From: Anaeromassilibacillus senegalensis
GTDB taxonomy: Bacteria > Bacillota > Clostridia > Oscillospirales > Acutalibacteraceae
NCBI RefSeq assembly: GCF_021531715.1
Contig: NZ_JAFBIT010000001.1
Coordinates: 992,001-1,056,000 of the forward strand
Direction: 5' to 3'
DNA: 64,000 nt
Each line of letters opens with the position of its first letter. Position 1 is the stretch's first letter. The notes under the pieces were generated by a model. The model was not told where the DNA came from. It was given only the letters and a program-made list of their open reading frames with translations, and ran no database searches. Below are positions 35,441 through 43,327 of this stretch, one piece after another. The position numbers were made by a program, and so were the translations under genes.

Positions 35441-36534
35441 GCAAAATCCTGATCATCACCAATCATTCCTACATGCTCTACCGCTTTCGGCTGGAGTTGA
35501 TCCGGGAGCTGATGCAATCTCACGAAGTGGTTCTGAGCATGCCCTTTGTCGGGCACGAGGACGATTTCAAGGCCCTTGGGATCCGCTGCATCGAAACGGA
35601 CGTCGACCGTCGGGGTATCAATCCCAAAACCGATCTAAAACTGTTCCGCACGTATCGCAGAATGCTGAAGGCCGAACAGCCGGATATGGTCATCACCTAT
35701 TCGATCAAGCCCAACATTTACGGCGGAATCGCCTGCCGGATGACCGGCATCCCCTACTGCGCCAACGTGCAGGGCCTCGGAACCGCTTTTCAGTGCAAAG
35801 GGCTTGCGCAGTTTGTCACCATACTCTACAAGCTGGCTTTGAGCAAAGCGAAAACCGTCTTTTTTGAAAATGATGCGAACGCCGCTGAATTTCGCAGCCG
35901 AAGAATTCTCAGCGCCGAGAACGAGACGATTCTGCCCGGTGCCGGTATCAATCTGGAATCGTATCCGTATGTACCCTATCCGGAAAACGACAAGGTTCAC
36001 TTTCTCTATCTCGGCCGCATTATGCGGGAAAAGGGCATGGATGAGCTGTTCGCAGCCATGCAGCGGCTTCATAAAGAATACGGCAGCCGCGTGGTGCTCG
36101 ATCTGGTCGGCTTTTACGACGACGATTTCTACAAGGAGCAGGTCGAACGTCTGGTGGCCGACGGTATCGCCGTTTTCCATGGCTTTCAGACCGATCCCAC
36201 CCCCTACTACGCCGCCGCTGACTGCGTGGTGCTGCCCAGCTACCACGAGGGCATGAGCAACGTCCTGCTGGAAGCCGCCGCAATCGGTCGGCCGGTCATC
36301 ACGAGCGATATTCCCGGATGCCGGGAGGCTGTGGAAGACGGAAAAAGCGGCCTGCTCTGCAAAGCGCAGAATCCCGACAGTCTGTACACGCAGATGTGCC
36401 GGATCGCCGAAATGCCCGCCGCTGACCGCCGGGATATGGGCCGGGCCGCAAGGCGAAAGATGGAGCGAGAATTCGACAAGAAGCTTGTGGTCGAACGAAC
36501 CGTATGCGCCATATTCCCGCAGCAAAGCAAATAA
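35437..36534 (+). CDS. Glycosyltransferase family 4 (PglA-like)
   Basis: A 365-residue GT-B glycosyltransferase. Seen: N-terminal LIITNHSYMLYRFRLELI, the donor-domain start FLYLGRIMREKGMDEL, VLPSYHEGMSNVLLEAAAIGRPVI with the EX7E-type glutamates, and a C-terminal AARRKME. It overlaps the phosphoglycosyl transferase gene by four bases (ATGA), so the pair probably builds a lipid-linked disaccharide. No flippase, polymerase or further transferases follow; a terminator ends the unit. Confidence 0.88.
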   Translation: MSKILIITNHSYMLYRFRLELIRELMQSHEVVLSMPFVGHEDDFKALGIRCIETDVDRRGINPKTDLKLFRTYRRMLKAEQPDMVITYSIKPNIYGGIACRMTGIPYCANVQGLGTAFQCKGLAQFVTILYKLALSKAKTVFFENDANAAEFRSRRILSAENETILPGAGINLESYPYVPYPENDKVHFLYLGRIMREKGMDELFAAMQRLHKEYGSRVVLDLVGFYDDDFYKEQVERLVADGIAVFHGFQTDPTPYYAAADCVVLPSYHEGMSNVLLEAAAIGRPVITSDIPGCREAVEDGKSGLLCKAQNPDSLYTQMCRIAEMPAADRRDMGRAARRKMEREFDKKLVVERTVCAIFPQQSK

Positions 36535-36550
36535 GCCCAATAAACAATTT

Positions 36551-36585
36551 AAGCTGGAACCAATGAATCGGTTCCAGCTTTTTTA
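36551..36585 (+). terminator. Terminator after glycosyltransferase
   Basis: Perfect 11-base arms 36551-36561 (AAGCTGGAACC) and 36570-36580, followed by TTTTT. It sits between convergent genes. Confidence 0.85.
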
Positions 36586-37458
36586 TTGCGGCAATATATC
36601 CACGACGACAAGTTCCGGCACATTGTTCCATCGAGGGAGGAGCACGGAATTGCCCAATCCTCTGGACAGAACCATCGTCTTACTGCCGTCCTCGGAGGGA
36701 TACAGTCCCTCCAGCTTTCCGGGAAACCACCCCAGATCCGGCGCATAAATGCCGCCGACCAGCGGCAGAACGACCTGCCCGCCATGCGTGTGGCCGGAAA
36801 AAACGCAGTCCACATTCCACTCGTTCAGGCCGTCGTTGATCATCCAGCACACCGGGATATGGCACAGCAGAATTGTGTATCGATCCGTATTCTGAAACTC
36901 CGTCAAAAAAGCGCATTCTTCCGGATCGGCTTCATCTGTTTCCAGATATTTCTCTGGCAAGCAGTAGCCATATATGCCGCCCAACCGGATCGGCTGACCG
37001 TTGACTGTGACATCCTCATACTGTTTCTCCAGCGCAACCGCCCCGGCAGCTTCATACAGTTCTGCGGGATCGACGCCAAAGCGGGCCTGATGCTCCAATT
37101 CATGGTTGCCCATCGAAACATAAACAGGTGCAATGCCGCACAGCTCGGAGATCAAATCGGTCGCTATCCCTGTTTCGGATTCTCCCGCATTCAGCAGATC
37201 CCCCGTGATCAGGATCAGATCCGGCGCCTGCGCCGCCGACAGCTCTATAAGCTCCCGATTATCCTTTCCAAACGTGCTGTTGTGCAGATCGGTGAGCTGA
37301 AGAACGCGGATTGGTTCCCGAACCTTGTCGGTATAAATCTTGTACGGGGTACACGTAAGTCCATATTTGGATTGAAAAAGGCTCCAGCCGATAAGCACCG
37401 CCGCGGCCAGAAACAAGACCGCAACAGGGATCCATTTATGCTGTCGTAATCTCTTCAT
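36583..37458 (-). CDS. Membrane-anchored metallophosphoesterase (YkuE-like)
   Basis: A 291-residue phosphoesterase with one N-terminal membrane helix (about 9-28, IPVAVLFLAAAVLIGWSLF). Metal-site motifs are in order: LTDLHNSTFGKDN, ITGDLLN, GNHELEHQ, CHIPV and SGHTHGGQ. These are the five blocks of the calcineurin-like fold. ATG 37458 was chosen over 37464 because AAGGAGG is nine bases upstream of it and only three from the other. Outer-face location is likely, by analogy with YkuE. The substrate is unknown. Confidence 0.88.
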   Translation of the reverse strand: MKRLRQHKWIPVAVLFLAAAVLIGWSLFQSKYGLTCTPYKIYTDKVREPIRVLQLTDLHNSTFGKDNRELIELSAAQAPDLILITGDLLNAGESETGIATDLISELCGIAPVYVSMGNHELEHQARFGVDPAELYEAAGAVALEKQYEDVTVNGQPIRLGGIYGYCLPEKYLETDEADPEECAFLTEFQNTDRYTILLCHIPVCWMINDGLNEWNVDCVFSGHTHGGQVVLPLVGGIYAPDLGWFPGKLEGLYPSEDGSKTMVLSRGLGNSVLLPRWNNVPELVVVDILPQ

Positions 37459-37627
37459 CTGCATACGCCTCCTTTTTGATCCATATCCGCCAGACAAATA
37501 TTGGCAAGATTGTAAATTCGCTATTTTATTAGAACTTATCGCACTGCATAGAGTTTTAATGAAATCCTCCAAAAGCTTTGAAAATAAAGGTGTGGCAATC
37601 GGGAAACTGCGACACATATGCGAATAT

Positions 37628-37656
37628 ATTATACTGGATGATTTTAATCTGGGCAA
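37628..37656 (-). promoter_or_regulatory. Promoter of metallophosphoesterase
   Basis: On the minus strand TTGCCC (37651-37656) and a perfect TATAAT (37628-37633) are separated by 17 bases. Confidence 0.6.
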
Positions 37657-37747
37657 GTGTCTTTATTATCCTATCAAGGGTTATTTGTTCCTTTATTTTG
37701 CGTGATACTGTCTGACAAATATATTTTAAAAAACCACTGTCCCTATC

Positions 37748-37776
37748 TTGAAAAACGGATGTGCGTCTGCTATAAT
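37748..37776 (+). promoter_or_regulatory. Promoter of TetR-surface protein pair
   Basis: TTGAAA (37748-37753) and TATAAT (37771-37776) are separated by 17 bases. Transcription should start near 37783, which excludes the longer in-frame start at 37748 for the regulator. Confidence 0.7.
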
Positions 37777-37816
37777 TGGTTTACAAGCCAAATTGTGTGG
37801 TTGGGGGGTGAATGGA

Positions 37817-38521
37817 TTGGCAGTACGAAGCGACGGGCTTCAGACGGAAAAGCGGATCCTGCAGGCTTGTGTCAGGCTGTTTCTGGAAAACGGATACCAT
37901 CAGACGACCATGACGCAGATTCTAAAGGAGGCACAGGTTTCCTCCAGCAGCTTTCAGAACCTTTTCCACAGCAAGGACGGCATTTTGATGGAACTGGTGA
38001 AATTCATGTTTGAAAACCAGTTCGGCATCGCCAGAAGCGTTACGGGTGCGGCGCTCCCGCCGGTGTATGTCTACGCGGCGGAAACCGCGCTGCAGATCAC
38101 GCTGACGGAGCTGAATCAAAACCTGAGAGACATCTATCTGGAGGCCTACACCCAGGACCACCTGCTGGGCTACATCCAGCGCGCCACGACAAAGGAGCTG
38201 TATCGCATCTTCGGCCCGTATCAGCCGGAACTTACGGAGCGGGATTTTTACGAGCTGGAGTTCGGCTCGGCGGGGCTGATGCGCGGGTACATGGCCAATC
38301 CCTGCACGGCGGAGTTCCCGCTGGAACGGAAGCTGGAGAGATTCCTGACCCTGGCGCTGCGGGGCTACAAAGTGCCGGAGGACGAGGTGCGGCAGGTGCT
38401 CGCCTTCCTTGCGGGGCTGGATATGCGCGGCATCGCGCAGCGGGTCATGGAGGAGCTGTTCCGGCAGCTTGCCATGCGCTATGAGTTTTCCCCGGATGGC
38501 CTGCTGCCGCCGGAGGAATGA
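37817..38521 (+). CDS. TetR-family regulator
   Basis: A 234-residue protein with an N-terminal TetR helix-turn-helix (about residues 8-55: RILQACVRLFLENGYHQTTM, ILKEAQVSSSSFQNLFHSKDGIL) and a C-terminal helical ligand/dimer domain. The start is a rare TTG at 37817, preceded five bases upstream by GGGGGGTGA. It lies downstream of a strong promoter and about 80 bases before a secreted surface protein gene in the same direction. That protein is its most likely target or partner. The ligand is unknown. Confidence 0.85.
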   Translation: MAVRSDGLQTEKRILQACVRLFLENGYHQTTMTQILKEAQVSSSSFQNLFHSKDGILMELVKFMFENQFGIARSVTGAALPPVYVYAAETALQITLTELNQNLRDIYLEAYTQDHLLGYIQRATTKELYRIFGPYQPELTERDFYELEFGSAGLMRGYMANPCTAEFPLERKLERFLTLALRGYKVPEDEVRQVLAFLAGLDMRGIAQRVMEELFRQLAMRYEFSPDGLLPPEE

Positions 38522-38602
38522 GGACGAATTTTTCATGGGAAACCCCGTGAGGAAGGAACAACACCGCGCCGAAAACGGCGCGGGAGAAAGTGAGGAAACA
38601 AA

Positions 38603-40573
38603 ATGAAAAAACGAATTTTAAGCATCCTGCTTACCCTTTGCATGGTGCTGATGCTCTGCCCGGTGACGGCCTTTGCGGAAGGCAACTATAGCACGCTCAC
38701 GTGGAATTTTCAGTACGGCACGCTAATTCATAATGGCGTAGAACAGAAAACGAGCCCCTATGTGTACAGAGCTTATAGAGGGGATGCCATCAGCCTCGTC
38801 CACGTCGAGAACTGCGCGCCCTACGAATTTGTGGGGTGGAAGGAAGCCGGGTCCGGGACGGTCTATAAGCCCGATGCAATCTTCCAGATAGATGACAGCG
38901 AATACACCTTTGACGCCGTCTATCAGCTGCAGGGCAGCCTCGCCGTCACGGTCGACGGCTTCGAGGTGGGCAATACGCCGGCCGACTGCACCTACAGCTT
39001 CGAATCCACGAACCTGGGTGTCACCTTCGGCAAAGACGATATTCAGTATATTTCCTGGTCAAAATACATTTTTCATGAATTAGGAAAGGACTACCAGTGG
39101 GGCGACATGGATGAAACCGAAGTGTTTCAGGCCGGCACGCAGTATAGACTCTGGCTGTGTCTGGACAACAAGGGTCTGAATACAGCGCCGGCTGTCACCG
39201 TGAACGGCAGGATATCGGAAGATTGTATGATTGCAACCAGCAACGGTGTGCCGATTCAGCTCCAAATAGACTGCGAGCTTGGCACGCCTGCGGAGCCGGT
39301 TCCCACCATCACCATCGACGGCCCGGATGTGGTCTGCGCGCAGCAGGACTACGAATTCACCGTCACGCCGCCGGCGGGGGTGACCATTGTGGGCGCCGGT
39401 TACGGCAACGATTTCAGCGGCAGCTCTGTGATGCTGACCCCGAATGAAGACGGCGTGCCGAGCGGCGTTGTCCGTGCAAGCTGGTTTGCTCGATTTGGAG
39501 ACAGCTTCAAGGTAACTGTATACGGAACGGCGGACGGAACGCCCGTGACCGGAACCAAGACCGTTCAGGTTTCGCCGGAGCACATCTTCGTGGACGGCGT
39601 CTGCGGCTGCGGCGTGAAGCAGCAGTACGTCGTGGAGTATATCGGTAGCATCTTTGATCCCATTTGCGTGGATTTCAAAACCCACGGCGAGGATCTCACC
39701 CTGCGCGGCGAGACCTTCAAGCGCGACGGCTTTATCCAGACCGGCTGGGTCGATGAGCACGGCGCAGTTTACGACCTCGGCGACCTCTATACCGTGGACG
39801 AGGACATGACCTTCTACCCCTATTTTGAAAAGATCATCACCCTGACCGTCCCCTTCACCACCACGGTGACGCTGGGCGGCAACACCGCCCCCGGCGAGAC
39901 GACGTTCGAGCTGGCGCTGATCGACAGCTGGGGCGACGCGCTGACCGATGACAATGTGACGGCCGCCGCCGCGGTCACGACCGACGGCGCGGGCGACTAT
40001 ACCGGCGCCCTGACCATCACCGGCCCCGAGTGGACGCTCTGGTACATGCTCAGCGAGGGCGCGTTCGTGCAGCAGGTGGACGCCGGCGCGGACGGCTGGA
40101 CGGTGGACGATACGGTCTGGGGACTGTTCATGTCGCAGGTCGCCGAGCTGTCGGACGATGCGGCGACGGGCTATGACGTGTATGTCGTGCCCGCGTCTCT
40201 CGACGATGCGGGAGGATACATGATCGACTGGGAATCGATCGACTGGGAGAATCTGGAGACGGCGGATATGTGCTTCACCAACACCTATACAAAATCCATA
40301 GCCAAGCCAACTGAGTCGCCCAAGCCAACTGAGTCGCCCAAGCCAACTGAGTCGCCCAAGCCGACCGAGTCGCCCAAGCCAACCGAGTCGCCCAAGCCAA
40401 CCGAGTCGCCTAAGCCGACCGGCGGGGATACGCCGAATCCCGACACCGACGCGGTACAGACAGGCGATAACCGCAACCCCGCGTTGTGGTTTGCCCTGCT
40501 TGCCGTATCGGCTGCCGGTGTGATTGGCACAGGCGTGTACAGCAAACGCAGAAGAAGCTCCCGAGCAAAATAA
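38603..40573 (+). CDS. Secreted cell-surface protein with Pro-Thr-Glu repeats and C-terminal anchor
   Basis: A 656-residue exported protein. Signal peptide: KKR then a hydrophobic core ending VTAFA (cleavage near residue 25). An N-terminal beta-rich domain follows (about 30-110, FVGWKEAGSGTVYKPDA). A region near 420-555 resembles pilin/isopeptide-type surface domains (VTLGGNTAPGETTFELAL, ending CFTNTYT). Six KPTESP repeats follow, then a sorting-like tail: QTGDN, one membrane helix and KRRRSS. It lacks a strict LPXTG, so sortase anchoring is inferred from the tail layout. GAGGAAA precedes the ATG. The ligand is unknown. Confidence 0.75.
   Translation: MKKRILSILLTLCMVLMLCPVTAFAEGNYSTLTWNFQYGTLIHNGVEQKTSPYVYRAYRGDAISLVHVENCAPYEFVGWKEAGSGTVYKPDAIFQIDDSEYTFDAVYQLQGSLAVTVDGFEVGNTPADCTYSFESTNLGVTFGKDDIQYISWSKYIFHELGKDYQWGDMDETEVFQAGTQYRLWLCLDNKGLNTAPAVTVNGRISEDCMIATSNGVPIQLQIDCELGTPAEPVPTITIDGPDVVCAQQDYEFTVTPPAGVTIVGAGYGNDFSGSSVMLTPNEDGVPSGVVRASWFARFGDSFKVTVYGTADGTPVTGTKTVQVSPEHIFVDGVCGCGVKQQYVVEYIGSIFDPICVDFKTHGEDLTLRGETFKRDGFIQTGWVDEHGAVYDLGDLYTVDEDMTFYPYFEKIITLTVPFTTTVTLGGNTAPGETTFELALIDSWGDALTDDNVTAAAAVTTDGAGDYTGALTITGPEWTLWYMLSEGAFVQQVDAGADGWTVDDTVWGLFMSQVAELSDDAATGYDVYVVPASLDDAGGYMIDWESIDWENLETADMCFTNTYTKSIAKPTESPKPTESPKPTESPKPTESPKPTESPKPTESPKPTGGDTPNPDTDAVQTGDNRNPALWFALLAVSAAGVIGTGVYSKRRRSSRAK
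40304..40411 (+). repeat. Six tandem 18-base repeats encoding KPTESP
   Basis: Six copies of an 18-base unit (AAGCCAACTGAGTCGCCC and close variants) lie in frame within the surface protein gene, followed by a seventh partial unit. They form a rod-like wall-spanning linker. Near identity of units makes copy-number change by slippage likely. Confidence 0.9.
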
Positions 40574-40600
40574 GCGGAACAAAACATAAAAACAGATAGC

Positions 40601-40638
40601 AAACACCCTGCAAGACAACAAAATCTTGCAGGGTGTTT
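40601..40638 (+). terminator. Terminator after surface protein
   Basis: Perfect 15-base arms 40601-40615 (AAACACCCTGCAAGA) and 40624-40638, ending in TTT, lie 28 bases after the stop. Confidence 0.85.
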
Positions 40639-40723
40639 CTATGTCATAATGTATGGGTTGTGCTGTTCCGCTACGGCTTCTGCCTTTTCGATATATTGGA
40701 CACATTCCCTAAATGGGAGAGAA

Positions 40724-41731
40724 TCATACGCCGAATTCGGACGCGGCTTTTTTCATCATCTCGCGGATCGGCAAATGGTACGGACAGCGCGTTTCACAGA
40801 CGCCGCACGCCACGCACGAGGACGCTTTTATGGCCATAGCGTCGTAGCGCGCCTTCGCCCAATCGGCAAGGCCGTAGCGCAGCAGATACCCCTCCATCAG
40901 GAAAACGCCGGGGATGTTGATGCCCTGCGAACACGGCGCGCAATAGTTGCACCGGCGGCAGAACTGTGTGCCGAGCGTGTCGCGCACCGCCTGCATCTGC
41001 GTTTTTTCCGCTTCGGTCAGCGGCTCCGTACGGCTAACAGCCGCGAGGTTCTGCGCGAGCTCCTCCGGCTCCGCCATACCGGGGATCACCACTGTGACAT
41101 CCGGATTCGCCGTCACAAAGCGCATCGCAAGCGCCGCATCTTCGATTGCACCGCCTGCGAGCGGCTTCATATCGATAAAGCCGATATTCTTTTCCGCACA
41201 GGCATGGATCAAATCCTCACCCTGCGTCTCGACAATGTTATACGGGAACATGATCGTCTCAACCCAGTCGAGCGTCAGCGCACGCGCAAAGACCTCCTTT
41301 GCGTGCGCCGTCAGACCGATATGTCCGATCTTTCCCGCTGCGCGCGCCTCCAAGAGTGCCTCCAGCGCACCGCCTGCCGCCACGACCGTATCGAGCTGCT
41401 CCATATTCGGGTTATGCACCTGATAGAGGTCGATGTAATCCGTGCGCAGATTGTGCAGGCTGGTTTCGATATCCTTCGCCATCGCGTCCTTTGTGCGCGC
41501 CATGCTCTTTGTTGCGAGGACAAAATGCTCGCGAATGCCCTCAAGCGCTTCACCGAGGAACGCTTCACTGACCGTATAGCCGCGCGCCGTGTCGATATAG
41601 TTGACGCCGGCTTCCAGCAGCTTCTGCATCAGCACCTTCGTACCCGCCGCATCGATACGCTGGATCGGAATGCCGCCAAAGCCCAGTCTCGAAATTTTCA
41701 GTCCCGTTTTTCCCAACACACGATATTCCAT
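40724..41731 (-). CDS. Aldo/keto reductase with C-terminal 4Fe-4S cluster domain
   Basis: A 335-residue fusion-type reductase. Residues 1-260 form the aldo/keto reductase barrel (YRVLGKTGLKISRLGFGG, YIDTARGYTVSE with catalytic Tyr, LATKSMART, DLYQVHN). The C-terminal part has cysteines in CRRCNYCAPC and CVACGVCETRCPYHLPI, the second a typical ferredoxin-like cluster motif. This architecture is common in anaerobes and implies ferredoxin-linked electron transfer. GGAGGAG precedes the ATG. The substrate is unknown. Confidence 0.88.
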   Translation of the reverse strand: MEYRVLGKTGLKISRLGFGGIPIQRIDAAGTKVLMQKLLEAGVNYIDTARGYTVSEAFLGEALEGIREHFVLATKSMARTKDAMAKDIETSLHNLRTDYIDLYQVHNPNMEQLDTVVAAGGALEALLEARAAGKIGHIGLTAHAKEVFARALTLDWVETIMFPYNIVETQGEDLIHACAEKNIGFIDMKPLAGGAIEDAALAMRFVTANPDVTVVIPGMAEPEELAQNLAAVSRTEPLTEAEKTQMQAVRDTLGTQFCRRCNYCAPCSQGINIPGVFLMEGYLLRYGLADWAKARYDAMAIKASSCVACGVCETRCPYHLPIREMMKKAASEFGV

Positions 41732-41842
41732 TTACTTCTCCTCCATTTTGCCACACGGATTGTATTGTTTCTATCATTATACAAGGTTTGGAAAAGAAAA
41801 GCAACCCGGTTTTGAGCACATCCTGAACGGCACAGACGCAAA

Positions 41843-41879
41843 AGCGGCGCGGAACTGGTCTCCCCCGTTCCGCGCCGCT
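41843..41879 (-). terminator. Terminator of AraC-phosphotransferase gene
   Basis: Perfect 13-base arms 41843-41855 (AGCGGCGCGGAAC) and 41867-41879. On the minus strand the hairpin is followed by TTTTGCG. It lies five bases beyond the stop at 41884. Confidence 0.8.
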
Positions 41880-41883
41880 CTGT

Positions 41884-43182
41884 TCAAGCTTCAAGGCAAA
41901 GCGCATCAAAATGTTCTGCAAGCCACTGCGTCATCTTTCTGTTGGTCTCATAAAGCTCCGCGTATTTTTCCTGTTCCGTAAACCACGCCGTGCAGATCAG
42001 CTGATTGGCGAGAAGGATATACGGGATCGCTTTGGATTCTTCGGCAGTCAGTCTGGCCGCGCTGTCATAACCGCGGATTATGTTCTTGTAGAGTTCCAGC
42101 CACTTCTCCAGCTTGCCGGCATTCTCCGCAAACGATTCTGACAGGATCGCCGTTGCCGCATAGCAGGGATCACAGATCCGCACATTCCGCTCTGACAGTT
42201 CAAAATCGATGAACCCCCATTTGCCATCCGCGCAGATCATATTTCCCGGATTTGGATCCCGATGGATGATCTGTCTCGGGAGCTTGTCATACAGCGCGCC
42301 AAAATCGTTGAGATAGGTGCGGCAGAACGCATCCGACAGGCCCAGCGCCTCTTTCGCTTTCGGCAGTGCCCAGCTCTTCACGGTGTCATAGATATTGACG
42401 TCATTTACGCACAGGTCGATTTCATTCAGCGCTAAATGCAGCTTTCCGATCATCTCGCCGATCAATTGCGCCTTGATGCCGCCATCTTCCGCATAGAGCT
42501 CCCCCACCGCCATTTGTCTGCCCGGAAGCCGCGTGGTGAGATAGAAATACACGTCACCATCGCGGATGTATTCCCGGCCATCGACCGCTGCAACGGGTAC
42601 TGCCGTGCACAGCCCGGCACGCTTCAAAGATTTGGAAAGCGCATTGTGATTCAGCAGCTCATCCAGATTCGCGGTGCGCTTTAGAACATAAGCGTCTCCG
42701 ATATAAAACGCGCGGTCGTTTTTTTCGCCGGTGTTTTCATAATAGATATCGAAAACTGTTTCGTTTTCCAGATTCCAGTGTTTTAAGATTTCAGCAATTT
42801 TCTTACGGCTTATCATTCTTGTCTCCTCCTTGGCCAATTTCCATCTGTAAGGCCGTTTGGCTCTTCCGGATTTCAAAAAATGCGAGGGTGTGCAGCCGAA
42901 CTCGCGCCGGAACGCCTTGTAAAAACCGGCATAGGTATCGAAACCGTACGCAAGCGCGGCATCGATTCCCGTGCTGCCGCAGCGTATCGCATAGATCGCA
43001 TGCAGCAGACGACGGTGGAGAATATACTGCATCACCGGAACACCGACTGCCGATTGAAACAGCCTGTAATAATGAAACAGAGAAAACCCGGCCTGCTCCG
43101 CCAGTTCGCCGACGGAGATTTCCACCTTCAGATTGTCTTCAATATAGTCGATGCTTCTCTGTATGATCTCCCTGTACTCCAT
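41884..43182 (-). CDS. AraC DNA-binding domain fused to APH-family phosphotransferase
   Basis: A 432-residue fusion. Residues about 5-110 carry an AraC-type double helix-turn-helix (VSVGELAEQAGFSLFHYYRLFQ-like first helix pair; YGFDTYAGFYKAFRREFG). The rest is an aminoglycoside/choline-kinase-like fold with catalytic loop IIHRDPNPGNMI and metal site FIDFELSE. The order DNA-binding then kinase-like is the reverse of usual AraC proteins, so the kinase fold may act as ligand sensor or enzyme. GAGGGTGGTG precedes ATG 43182. The target and phosphoryl acceptor are unknown. Confidence 0.85.
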   Translation of the reverse strand: MEYREIIQRSIDYIEDNLKVEISVGELAEQAGFSLFHYYRLFQSAVGVPVMQYILHRRLLHAIYAIRCGSTGIDAALAYGFDTYAGFYKAFRREFGCTPSHFLKSGRAKRPYRWKLAKEETRMISRKKIAEILKHWNLENETVFDIYYENTGEKNDRAFYIGDAYVLKRTANLDELLNHNALSKSLKRAGLCTAVPVAAVDGREYIRDGDVYFYLTTRLPGRQMAVGELYAEDGGIKAQLIGEMIGKLHLALNEIDLCVNDVNIYDTVKSWALPKAKEALGLSDAFCRTYLNDFGALYDKLPRQIIHRDPNPGNMICADGKWGFIDFELSERNVRICDPCYAATAILSESFAENAGKLEKWLELYKNIIRGYDSAARLTAEESKAIPYILLANQLICTAWFTEQEKYAELYETNRKMTQWLAEHFDALCLEA

Positions 43183-43270
43183 CGGACACCACCCTCGGGT
43201 TCTTTGCATCTGCATGTTTATGATACCACAAAAATTCAGGAAAACCTTTCCTGTTTTGCTGTATTTATGA

Positions 43271-43304
43271 AGAATACCCCTGTTTGCAGACACAGGGGTA
43301 TTCT
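43271..43304. terminator. Terminator hairpin after P-type ATPase
   Basis: Perfect 13-base arms 43271-43283 (AGAATACCCCTGT) and 43292-43304, 24 bases beyond the ATPase stop on the minus strand. The T run is short in both directions. Confidence 0.65.
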
Positions 43305-43327
43305 TTGTAGCTTCTGAAAAAACGATC

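Larger units (their letters stand above)
37459..37816. other. 358-base divergent intergenic region
   Basis: It holds a minus-strand promoter (37628-37656) with a 165-base leader for the metallophosphoesterase and a plus-strand promoter (37748-37776) for the TetR regulator. A small inverted repeat near 37599-37617 lies in the minus-strand leader. The region is AT-rich compared with its flanks. No gene was seen. Confidence 0.65.

Noticed and set aside
40304-40411. Short direct repeats considered as a CRISPR array.
   Set aside because: Units are contiguous 18-base in-frame codons for KPTESP with no spacers.
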